Shown piece after piece: positions 47,820 through 59,959 of a stretch of DNA of 64,000 nucleotides. Under the pieces are notes generated by a model, which saw only the letters and a program-made list of their open reading frames with translations, did no database searches and was not told the DNA's origin. Within the stretch, counting starts at the first letter, position 1; every line of letters begins with the position of its first letter. Source of the stretch: Anisodus tanguticus (lineage: Eukaryota; Streptophyta; Magnoliopsida; Solanales; Solanaceae); assembly GCA_034509755.1 (NCBI GenBank), contig CM067556.1, forward strand, positions 39,850,045 to 39,914,044, written 5' to 3'. A program made the translations under genes and the position numbers.

Positions 47820-48290
47820 CTTTTCTAATCAAAACATATTTCAGTCATCTTTGTGAAAACCTTTTGTTTTGATCTTTTCTGGAGTATATCCAGAGATAAT
47901 GTTTTAGAACGACCGCCCCCGACCGTTCGCGAGGACGATCGTCCTGCAAAAATAAGAGCACCGAGTGAAAGGAGGAAAGTCACAGAAATAATAATAAAAT
48001 GTGAAAGTGTGATAGTATAGTCAAAGACTCCCCTGATTGATTTGTTCGGACTGGAGGTTGGATGACTTCTTTCAGTCAAAGTATATCCCGGTCATCTTTG
48101 TAGAGACTTTTTTTTCATGGAGTATTTCAGGGATGATGTTTTATAACGACCGCCCTCGACTGTTTGCGAGGACAGTCTTCCTGCAAAAATGAGAGACATG
48201 GGTGAAGGTAGGAAAGTCGCAAAAATAATAAAATGTAGGAGTGTAACAATATAAGGTCAAAGACTCCCCTGATTGCTTCACAAGGTCCGA
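47820..48290. repeat. Tandem duplication of about 236 bp in the leader
   Basis: Shared landmarks: CAGTCATCTTTGTG and CGGTCATCTTTGTAG (47840 and 48089), AACGACCGCCC (47908 and 48146), and TCAAAGACTCCCCTGATTG (48021 and 48257). The copies are well diverged. Confidence 0.85.
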
Positions 48291-49250
48291 GTCTTGATGT
48301 TCAAGAACGCTTTATCCTCTGGCAGTGACACAATTTCTATCCCGAGGACCAAAAGATGTGACGTTGCCACAGTAGAAGTCTTGATTGTAGTGCGATAGCC
48401 CAAAAGTGCGAAAGACAAATGTTCATGCCCAGAGTTGCGAGTGACGTGGCATTATACGTATAGAATTGAAGCATGTAATTATTGCATTGAATAATATGTA
48501 TAGAGTTAAAAGAAGAAAAATAGCAAACAAAGTATGCGGGAATTAAATGTGTGTCCTAACATGCATGGGCCTCTCTTATGCCAGAGGTGAGCCTAAACGC
48601 CAAATATGCGAGATTACGATAGATTGATCCAAGCTACTAAATTGAAATGCTTTCCGTTGGAAATAAAGGCTGAAATTTTCCAATTTCGACATGTCATGAT
48701 TAGGCTTGGATCCGTCTATCATTATCACGCTACACATAACATGCTGATTTGTCGTTGGGTTGTGAGACCCGTCAACAATTTTGGTGGATTTCTTAATTGT
48801 GGAGTCGATGCCAAGGATCGACCCACCTATGGTGTATGCATGCATGACTTAAAATAAAGGGTGGTATAGCTCTATATTAAATTTTTTAAGATTTGGCTGA
48901 CTAGACTCAAGGTTCTCGAGCGGACTACTAGAGTGAGAAGGCTACGCGGCCACCGGATGGTCCGGACACTCCGCGCATACGCCAACTCTCCTAAAATTTG
49001 GTAATTTGAAAGAAATATTGCGGGTGCGCAAAACACACCTCGCGTGTAATGTGTGATAGTGTCAATTTTCCAGAGTGGAAGAAATATGAGCGAAATGCCA
49101 ATTTAAGGAAAGCAGTAAGAGAATATAGCAATTAAAACAGTTATGCAAAATTTCACAAATGAAGCATATCAAAGCATTAAATCAAATAATGAGTAAAAAG
49201 TAAAGCGCAATAACAATTAACCTGATTTTGCTATGGTTAAGAACCTGAAA

Positions 49251-49270
49251 TGTCCCCAGCGGAGTCGCCA
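49251..49270 (-). promoter_or_regulatory. Ogre-like primer binding site (tRNA-Arg type)
   Basis: Minus strand TGGCGACTCCGCTGGGGACA next to the LTR end GCGCGACAACA. Ogre elements are known for tRNA-Arg priming; the identity of the tRNA is recalled, not computed. Confidence 0.7.
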
Positions 49271-52200
49271 TGTTGTCGCGCCCGTTTTTCGACCCGCGAA
49301 AATTGATTCCCTCTAGATCGATTAAAAATGCTTGCTTTGAGGAGTCGCCACCTAATTATTCTAAGGTAAATTAGGGCACCTGAATGTTAACTAAAAGCTG
49401 CAAAATAACTTCGATTTTATGGTCTCCAAAACTAATGAGATTCTAGATAAGGGTTCTTTATTATCCTAAAGGGAAGGGGTTAGGCATCCTTTAAGATCCG
49501 CTAACTTGCGATTATCCGATCAAACTCAGGTTAATTGTTATGCTAAGAAAAATGCATGTTTTTTACAAAATATAAAAATAATGTTGCAAGATGTTAATAA
49601 AATGATGCATTTGTACAAGTATACATTTGTATGGCATTAATATACATGTAAAGCTGGAAAAAGTATGCATTTGAATGAAATTGATAAAAATATATGCAAT
49701 GTAAATTTTATGGGTGACGGGCCTAAAAATAGATAACCTAGCGATTTTTCGATTTTAAAACTAACCGAGCCTAAAAATAAATAAACTAGCGATGGGTTTC
49801 CAATTTTAGACTACCCTATTAATAATTCTATGTCTACCTATTCTAAACATTTCAATAATTTCACGAGTACAATAATATTACAATACAGAATGAAATAAAG
49901 CTGAATTTAAAGAAAGTAAAAAAAACAACAAAATAAATAATCTCCGAGGGGTATTTTCCTTTATCCCTTGCAAGATGTCAAGAACAAACGGTTAGAAATA
50001 ATTGAATATAAATATACTTCGGATCCGTATTCAAAACAAGAATGTTTTGATCACGGAGGGCTCAGACTTAAATTTTGAAAAGAACATTCCAATCACGTCG
50101 TGGCTGCAAACATATGACTCGGTGGTCATTTTAATTGCCTCGCATACTAAACATGTTGGTCTCTCGGATGAAAAAGAAAAATCATTCTAATCACGTCGTG
50201 GCTGCAAACATATGACTCGGTGGTCATTTTAATTGCCTCGCCTACTAACATGGTGATCTGTCGGATGAAATAAGAAAAAGATTTAAGTTTCATCCTTGCC
50301 CAGAAGTTTTATTTTCCGTCTTTACAACTTGGAGGCCTCAAAAATCGACGGATATTTTTTCATCGGCCAAAGTGTAGTATCATATTCAAATCAGTAATAT
50401 TTTCAGAAATATTGCAGCTGTTTTCAGGCGAGAAAACAACATTAATTGGGTTCAAAAATACAGCAGGAGTTGGCTTGAAAACAAAGCAAAAACCCAAGTG
50501 TAGTATCTGTTCATTTTTCAGACAGTAGCAGCAACAAAACAGTAGCAGAATCGACACTAATTCAGCTAAAAAAATGAAGCAGAGACTGTAAATACAGCAG
50601 TGATAAAACATCATATATGCTCGAAATGCAACAGTGGAATGTTTCCAGAAGGGGTGTAAATGGTCAAGATTGCAACAATTTTTTGCCAAGGAATGCAACA
50701 GAACTGCCCCCCAAAACACGCACCAGCCAGCCCTTTTAGAAGGTCATAGACATTTCTCATTAAGTGTGACATCTCAGAATGTAGTGCTATAATGGAACAA
50801 TCTTAAAGGCAATACATATTCTTTAGAGCCCAAAGTATGAAGCAATAGAAATGGCTTTGGTGCAGCTATCACATTCAAAATAAATAGCCCAAAATGCAGT
50901 AAAGTAGCCCATATAAGTGCATCAATTCACTTAAAAATTTGCATAGCAATTAATTTACCTAAAGTGACACTTTGAGCCTCAAATACTAAAGTGTAGCGGC
51001 CAACACGGCTTTAAAGTGCAACTAAACAGAAGCAACAACTGATAACAAAATAGCAGCCACAAATAGGAATTTTAGCTCCCGAAAGGCAATGACAAATGAC
51101 CTTAAAATGTAGCATAACAACATCAAACAATGCAGCAATTCAAGACCAAACAAAGTGCAATGGCTTTGCAGTATGAAACTTATCCAAGAACAATATTATG
51201 AGAACCTCACAAGTGCAAGTAATCACACCAATGAAGCATTATGCATTGCATTAATTAATCAGAATTGCACTAAAAATGCCTTTACGTGTTTATCCACTTG
51301 AAACATAACTAAACAAGTTCAAAACATAATAACATGTTATAATCAAACACATAAGCATTTAACGAAACACCAAAGAATTGAAGAGTTTACTGACTTTCGG
51401 ATTTTGGACTCGGACCCGATCCGAGAATGGGTTCATCATCAAAACCATGATTATGAGGGCTCAGATTTGCTATTTTTGAACAAAACCAGAGAGACTGCAA
51501 CACACGCCATGGCTGCAGACAACGGATTGCAAGTTGATACCATACTGGGTGGCCCCGCCAAGATACGGGTCGAATATTCTCAAAGCAGTGGACCATATCC
51601 CATTTGAAGGCCAAGGATTAAAGACTAGCCATTTGAAAGGAAATTCGTGCAATTTCTTCCAGCAGTGAAAACACCACAGTGAACCAGTAGCCTGAGCTAT
51701 GAAAAATATTATGAAACTAGATCACACAACAGCAATCGAGAAATAGCAACACACTAGAATCAAGGCGGTACTCAAATGGAGTAAGAAATAGTAAAATCAG
51801 TAGCACAGTCGTAACAACGAAAACAGTAATCAAGGTCGCCGGCGTTCATGGAGTTCGACGGAGATAGTGAAGGCTTCGAGGAGTGGCGTGGGGGAGGTAT
51901 CAGTGGCGGTGATGAAGAAGTGGGTAGCGGTGTGGTGGTGTTAGGGTGGTGGTTGAGCTGCGGTAGGGCGGCGAGTTGAGAGAGAGAGGATTTTTTGTTG
52001 TTGTTGTTGTGGAGTGCTGCTAATGGGTGTGTTTGGTTGTGTTAGGGTTGGTTTAGTTAAAGGGGGGAAAATAAAGGGGAAGGGATTGGGGTTGTGGGCC
52101 GACTTGGGCCTTTTCGGTTGGGCCTGGGATGGGTCCGAAAATGGGTGATTTGTTTTGGATAGAAATTGTTTTGTGTTGGGAAATAAATGGGTTATGGGTT

Positions 52201-52491
52201 TAAAATATAAAAAGGGGTTTTATTATATTAAAGAAAGCTTTGCAAATTTTATAAATTGTAAAGATGACAATATGATAAATAAAAATGCGATGCCGTTTTG
52301 CGAAAATAAAAATAATATATAATATTAAGATAAAAAGTATGACTATGATATAAAAATGCAAATGACAATAAAAAAGGCAAATAATAATGATATATACACA
52401 TATATGCCTATATTTTAAAATTGTTTTAAGGTGTCAAAAATATTTAAAATTGCAAATAAAATCAAAAAAGATGGGACAAAATTGGGTGTCA
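49271..52491 (-). repeat. Ogre/Tat-like 5' LTR, about 3.2 kb
   Basis: Minus-strand LTR starts TGACACCCAATTTTGTCCC at 52491 and ends CGGGCGCGACAACA at 49271; the inner edge could be 49274. It holds a 98-bp tandem duplication (AATCACGTCGTGGCTGCAAA at 50091 and 50189). Open frames inside show no domain. Confidence 0.78.
50089..50285. repeat. 98-bp tandem duplication in the Ogre-like LTR
   Basis: AATCACGTCGTGGCTGCAAA through GGTCATTTTAATTGCCTCGC is repeated almost exactly at 50091 and 50189, followed by similar CTCGGATGAAA tails. Confidence 0.93.
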
Positions 52492-52545
52492 ATAATCGGG
52501 TCGGGTGGATCGGATATCCATCGGGTTAGGGTGAAATTTCCAGCC
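52492..52545 (+). mobile_element. hAT-type terminus fragment
   Basis: Ends TTTCCAGCCCTA at 52545; the reverse complement reads TAGGGCTGGAAATTTCACCC followed by AACCCGATGG and GATCCACCCGACCC units. This matches common plant hAT MITE ends. The other end is not seen. The Ogre-like LTR abuts it, so the LTR probably inserted into this element. Confidence 0.55.
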
Positions 52546-52855
52546 CTACTTGGTGTTTCACCGAGAGATCAAATAATGGAGGGACACTTTGCTTTAGGTT
52601 TATGCCGGTCTTTACACACGCCACGAGGTTTTGCAAGGCATTGATGAGGGACGGATTGACCTCTCCTTAGCCATGATTGATGCGGTGGTGGATCTGGTTG
52701 TTGCTGAGGCGGATATGGATGACCTTCATGTAAAACGCCCCCTTCCTTCGATGCCTCTACCGGTTCCTCAGTCGATGAAGATGCCCCCCCTGCTTAGCTT
52801 TGTAAGTCTTGAGCCTCTTGATATTGATTTGGAGGCCTTTAAGGGACTGAACTAG
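52546..52855 (+). pseudogene. Possible 3' exon of the decayed gene
   Basis: Open stretch ending LEAFKGLN before TAG at 52853, with acidic Leu/Val-rich content (IDEGRIDLSLAMIDAVVDLV, then VVAEADMDDLHVKRPLP). No ATG of its own is convincing. Its orientation and place beyond the Ogre-like insertion suggest the end of the gene starting at 45376, but no sequence overlap proves this. Confidence 0.4.
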
Positions 52856-53410
52856 AATCACCAGCCTTGACCTTCTTTTCTTGCCTTGGGAAGATAACTA
52901 GCTCCACTTTGTAAATTTATTGTGGACCTGTGTGCCTTTTCTGAATTTTTTGTTCCGGCCTACATGCCATTTTTGTTGGATGGATATTTCAGGGCCCGTG
53001 TGCCCTTTTGACTTTGTTTTGATCCTTCGTGCTCTATTTTGTTGGATTTCTAGGGCCTGTGTTCCCTTAAGTGTTTTTTCTGAGCCTTTGCGCTCTCTTT
53101 GCTGCCCGTTTAATGATAATTATTAGTTTATTTCCAACCTTGGCTTCTTTTTCTACGCTTTGACATGCGCTTTGTTTGCAACAATTGCAATCATAAATGA
53201 CATGTTGTCTTCTTAATTTGCACTTAACCTTCGAGGTGTGACAACTATACCCGTCTACTGAAACTATGCTAATATTCGAGTGTTTGGTGTTTAAGTTGAG
53301 GTGTGTTGACCGTGCATGCTTGTTTCATTTTTATGTTTTGTGTTTGAGGTCATCATTCCTTACTCAATCCGAGAATGTCAATTCTGAAAACACTTTTACG
53401 ATATTGGGAA
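52856..53410 (+). other. T-rich stretch, possible 3' untranslated region of the decayed gene
   Basis: Contains a loosely repeated phrase (GGACCTGTGTGCCTTTT, GGGCCCGTGTGCCC, GGGCCTGTGTTCCC) with a period of about 65-70 bases. Nothing coding. It ends where the Gypsy-E left LTR starts. Confidence 0.4.
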
Positions 53411-55010
53411 TGTTACACCTCGTATTTTCATGCATTGTCATTGTCATAATGTAGCTAGGTTAGGCCTGTTGATGGTAGGACCCCCTCCACAAGTTTATAA
53501 AGGTTTTCAGATGTGTTGAGTAATTTTCGGTAAGGTTTAATACTTAGCAAATTAACAGAATTAAGTTTTGATGAAAAATTCGATGGAGCGTCATTTCCCA
53601 GAATTCTCTCGGAATCGCAAAGCACAACCTGCTACTGGCAGGAAGCACATATGAGATGTTGGAGGGCCACACAAATGGACAGATGGTTTTGGGGCAAATT
53701 ACATGTCCTAAGACATGTCCTGCGAGATGCATGAAGGTCCTGCGACTATGTAGAAACAGGTTGGTGCCAACCTTTTATTTTGCTATAAATAGGATCCCCT
53801 TTGACTAAAACTTCATTCACTTTATTTTACAACCCTAACCAACTCATATACTCTCTATAAGGAATTCCAAGTGAAACAGGGTGAAATCAAAGATAAATAC
53901 GCAAATCCGATGTGGAGAGTCATGTAAACATCGTTAGATCATCTTCTTCCTTGTTGTGATGATTTCAGAGAAGTCTTGGTGGTGAAGTAAGCTTGGAATT
54001 GGAGAGTTTCTTGTGGTTTAAGATAATCATTCGTAGAGCATACGAAGACTTGTGGAATCCATATAACTAAACCGACAAGGTATGTAGGGCTATCCTCTTT
54101 CTTTGGCATGATATTGATATAATCATTTTCCAAAGGACGACACCTTCTTGTTAAATTTAGTTGTTCATATCCCCATTGTTCTTGAAGTAATTCATGTCTC
54201 ATAATCAATAGAACTTCCCGTATTCCATATGTCTCTTGGTGATTGGCTAAAAGTTGATGAACATAAAGACAATCATGATAGTCGAAAGATAACATCATAG
54301 GTCACTCCGACTCTATTCATGGTGTCCCTTTAGGTCAATTTTGCATTTCACTTAAATATATGTATCTATTTTCTTATCAAGCCGCGCTATAGTCGACTGG
54401 GTACAACACTTATACGTGCACATAACTGCATTTGGGTACGATATTAACGAGTCCTATATGACCAGGTATGTTGTGATGAGATTTACCCCCATAGAGAGAC
54501 TTGATACTATATTATATGGCCCCATAGAGTGGCCCAATTTTATTTTCATGCATAAATTCATGATTATGTCAGCTATATGCCCTCAACCGCCTTTACTGAG
54601 TTTCAGATTGCCTTCTGTACCCTTATCTTGCATTACATTCCTTATTTACATAATTTACCTGCCTTACATATTCAGTACATTCTATCATACTAACGTCCCT
54701 TTACGGGGCATTGTGTGTCATGCCCGCATGTACAAATAGACAAACCAATGTACCTCTATAATAGGGTATATTCTTTCAGCTATTGGTAGCCGCACTCTAT
54801 TTCTCCGAACTTGTTGTACAGATCCGGTAGGCACTATTTCATATGTATATGGTTATTTTGGGTATGTTAGAGCCCTGTACCTACTTGATGACATATGTTT
54901 GTACTCTTAGAGGCTTGCAGACTAGAAGTTACAGTATATATGTTTTGTGTGACCTTATCAACCCTTGTCGATTCTTTGATACGCTTGTTACAAATGACCT
55001 CATCGGTCTC

Positions 55011-55079
<69 letters not shown>

Positions 55080-55250
55080 CGTTGTTGGGCTTCTTCGTGT
55101 GCGGAACACACGAAGAAATTATCGCATTCTATCATAGTACTATTGTTGGGAGGCCTAAGTCTTGTGTCGTGTGGTTCATGTACTATAATTGGTACGCTCG
55201 AGCTTTATTGTGTCGGGTGCCAACCATACCCCTACAGTTGGGGTGTGACA
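53411..55250 (+). repeat. Gypsy-E left LTR
   Basis: 1840 bp, TGTTACACCTCGTATTTTC to TTGGGGTGTGACA. TATA box GCTATAAATAGG at 53782-53793. Inverted words around CTGCGA / TCGCAG, decayed in this copy, lie at about 53590-53755. A TA microsatellite is at 55013-55074. This copy lacks the SINE found in the right LTR. Confidence 0.92.
55013..55074. repeat. (AT)n microsatellite
   Basis: Pure AT tract of about 31 units inside the Gypsy-E left LTR. Confidence 0.95.
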
Positions 55251-55254
55251 AACT

Positions 55255-55266
55255 TGGTATTAGAGC
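55255..55266 (+). promoter_or_regulatory. Gypsy-E primer binding site
   Basis: TGGTATTAGAGC in AACTTGGTATTAGAGC, four bases after the LTR; initiator Met type with one change. Confidence 0.9.
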
Positions 55267-55457
55267 ATGTATGTCCTAGGGAGTTTGCAAGTCGTGTCTA
55301 GTAGAGTCTATTTTATGGGTGTGTTGTGCACCACACTTATAAACAAGAGGCTACAGGACATCTAGGGTGGTTACCTTTCTTTATGATCTAGATTATGCGA
55401 TAGACCCAAGCCATAAAAGTTTAAATCCTAATCTTCATCTTGTTTATAATTTCAGTG

Positions 55458-56345
55458 ATGCCTACTACTAGACAATAGGCAGTTATTCAGAGGTTAGATG
55501 TGGAGGTGGGAGAAAGTGTCAGTCAGGTACCACCCGCTAACACGGGGTAGTAGGAGCATCAAGATGAGGCTATATCCCGAGCCTCTAGGACTCCACCACC
55601 ACCACCTCCAGAGGATCATAGAAGAGCAGATATACCTCCAATCCTCCCCGGATTGCTCCCGAATAGGACCTTGATATGAAGAGCGTCGTACAGTTGTTGA
55701 CTCGATTAGTAGCCGCCCAGGCCCCAGCGTCAGACTATTGGTCCTTCCGACAGAGCAGTCAGTGCGAGAGTTCGGAATTTCATCAACCTTGATAGGAGTC
55801 AACATAAGAAGGCCCGTTCTGCAGGTGATACATGGAGTTCAGATGTGGATCTAGACTACAGTTTTCTAGGTGCCCATGTTATCCAACATCTAATGAACCA
55901 CCATAGTTTCATGGTTAGCGTTGTGATCGAACCACTTATTCTGGTTAGGGTGAGAGTTCATAGACATCAGGCCCGCAGTATAGGGGAGATTCTAGTCTGA
56001 TAAGACCTCTAATTCCTTATTGTGACTGATGTGATGGTGCTTATTTTGGGCAGTGCCGTAAGGGTTCAAATTGGTGTTATTCTTGTGGACAGTCTGATCA
56101 TATTATGTGAAATTATCAAACGAGAGGTAGAGGTGGTATGGCACATCCAACAAGATCTATAACTTCTTATTATTTATCTGTACGCCCTTTTGGGCAAGGT
56201 ATGCAGACATCAGCTGGTAGAGGTAGATGTAGAGGCAGAGGTGGAACATGTAGCTCCGGCGGTATGAGAACCACATCTATGCATTATCGGGTCGACATAA
56301 TCTGGATTCATCTGCTAATATCCTCCCGAAAGAAAAATAGATTTC
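55458..56345 (+). pseudogene. Gypsy-E gag remnant
   Basis: ATG at 55458 (MPTTRQ, then a stop). TRLVAAQA-like N-terminal motif near 55700, then most of the gag core is missing. A zinc knuckle is readable as WCYSCGQSDHIM-stop-N near 56075-56115, with the last Cys lost, followed by a Gly/Arg-rich stretch (56138-56280). The text then jumps to RT, so the protease domain is deleted. Confidence 0.75.
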
Positions 56346-56379
56346 GCTATCGATGTGCTTCCTAACACCTAGCCTATAT

Positions 56380-57692
56380 TTATTTCTCCGTATAGGATGA
56401 CCCTTGCTGAGTTGAAAGAATTGAAAGCCCAGCTGAAAGATTTGTTGGAGAGGGCTTTATTCACTATGGGGCGCACCTGTATTATTTGTTCGTAAGAAAG
56501 ATGGTACGCTGAGGATGTGTATTAATTAGCGTCAGTTGAATAAGGTCACTATCAAGAATAAATATCTACTTCCCAGGATCGATGACTTGTTTGACCAATT
56601 GCAGGACACCAAATACTTCTCAAAGATCGATCTTAGATCTGGATATTACCAGTTGTGGGTTAAGGAGAAAATTATTTTGAAGACTGTCTTAAGTACCAGA
56701 TACGACATTATGAGTTCCTTGTTATGTCTTTTGGTCTTACTAATACACCAATGACTTTCATGGATATGACGAATTAGGTGTTTAAGCCATTTTGGATATT
56801 TTTGTGATTGTATTTATTGATGACATCCTGATGTATTCTTGATCAGAAGTAGAGCACGCAGACCACTTGCGAGCAGTGCTACAGACGCTCCAAGATCGTA
56901 AGCTATACACTAAGTTTTCCAAATTCGAGTTTTGGTTTAATTCAATGGCTTTTCTCATGCATATAGTATCATACGAGGGTATTAAAGTTGATAGTCAGAA
57001 GATTGAAGCAATGAAGAATTGGCCAAGGCACACAACTCCCACTGAGGTACATAGTTTCTTGGCTTGGCAGGATATTATTAGAGGTTCGTAGATAATTTCT
57101 CTTCTATTACCGCTCCATTAATGAAATTGACTCATAAGACATCTAAGTTTCAATGGTCTGATTCTTGTGAGTGGAGCTTCTAAGAGCTAAAGGGTAGATT
57201 AACATCGGCACCTGTCCTGACACTTTCAAAAGGTTCAAAGGGTTATATTGTTTATTATGATGCCTCCAGAGTTGGGTTGGGCTATGTTCTTATGCAATAC
57301 AGCAAGGTTATCACATATGCTTCAAGGCAGTTGATAAAGCATGACCCAACTCATGATCTAGAGTTAGCAGCAGTGGTATTCACACTGAAAATATGGCGTC
57401 ACTATTATATGGGGTTCATGTTGATATCTATATTGACCATAAGAGCCTCCAGTATATTTTCTGGCAGAAAGAGTTGAATCTGAGACAAAATAGATGGTTG
57501 AAACTGTTGAAAGACTACGATGTTGATATTCTATACCACCTTGGGAAAACAAATGTTATAGCTGATGTATTAAGTCGTAAGTCCATGGGCAGCCTGAGGC
57601 ATGTGGAAGATGATAAGTTAGAGATGACCAGAGATCTATATCGATTGGCCAACTTGAGTGTACAATTGCTTGATGAATGTGACAGAGGTGTT
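56380..57692 (+). pseudogene. Gypsy-E pol, RT and RNase H part
   Basis: RT from MTLAELKELKAQLKDLL (about 56396) through NKVTIKNKYLLPRIDDLFDQ (56536), SKIDLRSGYYQL, MSFGLTN and TLQDRKLYTKFSKFEFW (about 56870); RNase H with ASRQLIKHDPTHDLELAAVV (about 57310) and IADVLSRKSMGSL (about 57560). Stops and frame changes throughout. Homology ends at GACAGAGGTGTT, about 57692, the left inversion breakpoint. Confidence 0.88.
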
Positions 57693-59501
57693 ATATCTTT
57701 CCCAATTTATTTGTGAATAATAATTCAAGGGCGTGAAGCGTGTACTTCTAGCTGCTTCGCCTTGACAAGTCAAATCAAGGATAGAATATCAAACATGGCT
57801 ACAAGCCCAAATAATAAGCAATCATACCAAACCTAAGAGGATTTATGCACCGCGCTCACGGCCCGAAGGCTAAACACATAATCTCCTTCAAGTATATCAT
57901 ACTAGTTCAATAATTTCCCAAGTTAAGTTCATCCCGTACTAGTGCTCGTCACCTCACTAGTACGGGACCCCTAATACTATACTACTCCCATTAATATATT
58001 AACAACATACCAACACAAATGCTATACTAGAATCTAGTAAGTCAACTTGCCTGATTCGAAGCCGAAGAATCACGCAGCAGCTTTGCCTTTCCTCTGAGCC
58101 TCCTCACGAGCCCACTCTGATCAATTATATTAACTACATGAGATCACGAGTCTAACGGTACCCATATCTATAGTTGAAACTAGAATCCCCAAGTCAAACT
58201 ACAAAGGAACCCCGGGCCCACAATAGCAAAATATGAGCTTTATTCCTCAATTAGTACCATAACATGCTAGATAATCATATTATCAAGTTAATTTAACAAC
58301 TAAGCCCGATTGGATCCTCAATTTCAAGAATTAGCAAAAAGCCTCAATTCTAACCCTAGAATTTCCCCTAAATTCTAAAAGGGTTTCTAAAATGTAATTG
58401 ATCAATTAAACATCACCCACTAGCATAATACAACACTAGTTTACGATATCAACAACAATAATTCAATAATCAATCTCCAAATTCTAATTCTTACTCTATT
58501 ATTCTCAATAAAAGCTAATTCCTCATTTCCCCTAATTAAAGATCATACTTAGGATAGAAACTTAACTAATACGCAATAATTAAAAGGTGGAAATATACCT
58601 CAAATGATGAACTCTCTTGAAATCCTCAAGAAAACCCTACCGTTCGAGCTCCAATCCCAAGGAGAATATTCGGGGAATGAGAATAATTTCTATGTCATTA
58701 AGCACATATAATCTGATTAATGATTCTGATTCAGCGGAATTGCCTCCGCTGGCACGGACTCACTTCGGTAAAAAAAGGTAGCCACCGAGGTGAGGTCACT
58801 TACCATATCTGATATGCGCTGAGGCGAATCGTGACTCCGCAGAGGCGCACTCGCCTCTACGAGGAAGTCATCCGCAGAAGTAGACACTCACCATCTGGTC
58901 AAATATCACATATGAGAGCCAAACCTTTGCAGAGGTGGGAACGTAGAAGCAAATAAAAGTTTGTTGGTGCGAACTCCAGACATTAGTCGTAGCCAAAACC
59001 AACCAACTCTTTATCAAACATCTGAAACACTCTCGAAACCTTTCGGATATAAACCAAACATGCATTCATATCAGAAAGCACATTCCAAACCTGCCCGTGC
59101 TCTCGAAATTCTCAAAAAAGATTTCTAAAGTTCGAATTTGACTAAAGTCAACTCATAAGTTCTAGTTTCATAATTTCACAATCAAAGCCCTAAAACACAC
59201 CCGTCTGCCTCTGGAACCAAACCAAAGGTTCGACTGAGTCATAAATGTTATTCTGAAGCTAATGGAACTAATAAAACTATCAAAATAATGTGTTTACCCA
59301 AACTTTAACTATGAGTCAAGCTCCTCTATTCGCTTAACTTAGGATTTCTCAAACTTACAGAAAAAGATCCAAAACCTACTCGATTACCTCGGGAACTGTG
59401 CCACCGATCCTTACAAGTCATAAGCAAGAAAAAAGGACTTGGGAAGGGTAATTTAGGGGTTTCTAAGCAAAACAAGCAAAATGACTTTTCAAGTCGTTAC
59501 A
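57692..59501 (-). repeat. Solo LTR F, 5' part, now inverted
   Basis: On the minus strand this starts TGTAACGACTTGAAAAGTC at 59501, an LTR opening of a different Gypsy family, and continues to the breakpoint at 57692. It has a TATA-like GATTATATGTGC (58707-58718) with inverted words just upstream (AGCGGA / TCCGCT, and AGAGGCG / CGCCTCT) at 58735-58890. It pairs with 59960-61102. Confidence 0.7.
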
Positions 59502-59506
59502 CAAAC

Positions 59507-59958
59507 ATCCAACAAGAACTAGGTAACCCTATAATAAAATCCATGTTGATTGATTCCCATTTCCATGTTAGAATCTGAATGTTCTGAAGCAAGCCTCCAG
59601 GCTTCTAATGTTCAACCTTAACTTTGGCAATTTGGACATTAGGCCACAAACTCTGTAATATTCTTCTTCATATCATTCCACCAGTAGATTTGCTGAAGGT
59701 TGTGGTACATCTTAGTAGAACCATGATGGATATGGACTGGTGAATCTTGGCCATAATTCGCCTTCGAAGTCCCCCAATACCAGGTACACATAATCGTCCC
59801 TTATATTTAAGAACCCTATCATCTGACAGCTCAAACAACTGCTTCTTCTGAAAGGGAATACCTTCCCTTATTCTAACCAACCATGGATCATCAAATTGCT
59901 TTGCTTTCACTTCTACTACCAAGGATGATTCTGTGGCATTCTGGACTGCATTCATCAC
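59507..59958 (-). pseudogene. Gypsy-E integrase segment, inverted
   Basis: Minus-strand translation ESSLVVEVKAKQFDDPWLV, KYKGRLCVPGIGGLRRRIM, TGGMI, then CPNCQ and NMEMGINQ-like text leading to the integrase core start. This is exactly the part of pol missing between the plus-strand pieces ending at 57692 and resuming at 61103. It is therefore the same gene, flipped, not a separate element. Confidence 0.78.
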
Positions 59959-59959
59959 T

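Larger units (their letters stand above)
46621..52491 (-). mobile_element. Ogre/Tat-like Gypsy, 5' LTR and leader only
   Basis: Minus-strand 5' LTR (52491-49271), primer binding site (49270-49251) and a repeat-rich leader running left to about 46621. No gag, pol or 3' LTR follows, so the element is truncated on its 3' side. Large LTR, tRNA-Arg-type primer site and leader repeats reading GATACGTAGGCAG on the minus strand are typical of Solanaceae Ogre/Tat elements. The left limit is approximate. Confidence 0.72.

Noticed and set aside
54843..55301. 152-codon frame in the Gypsy-E left LTR
   Set aside because: It runs through the AT microsatellite and crosses the LTR end and primer binding site; not a gene.
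59668..59958. Independent minus-strand Gypsy integrase fragment
   Set aside because: It supplies exactly the segment missing from Gypsy-E pol, which favours an inversion of that gene over a separate element.
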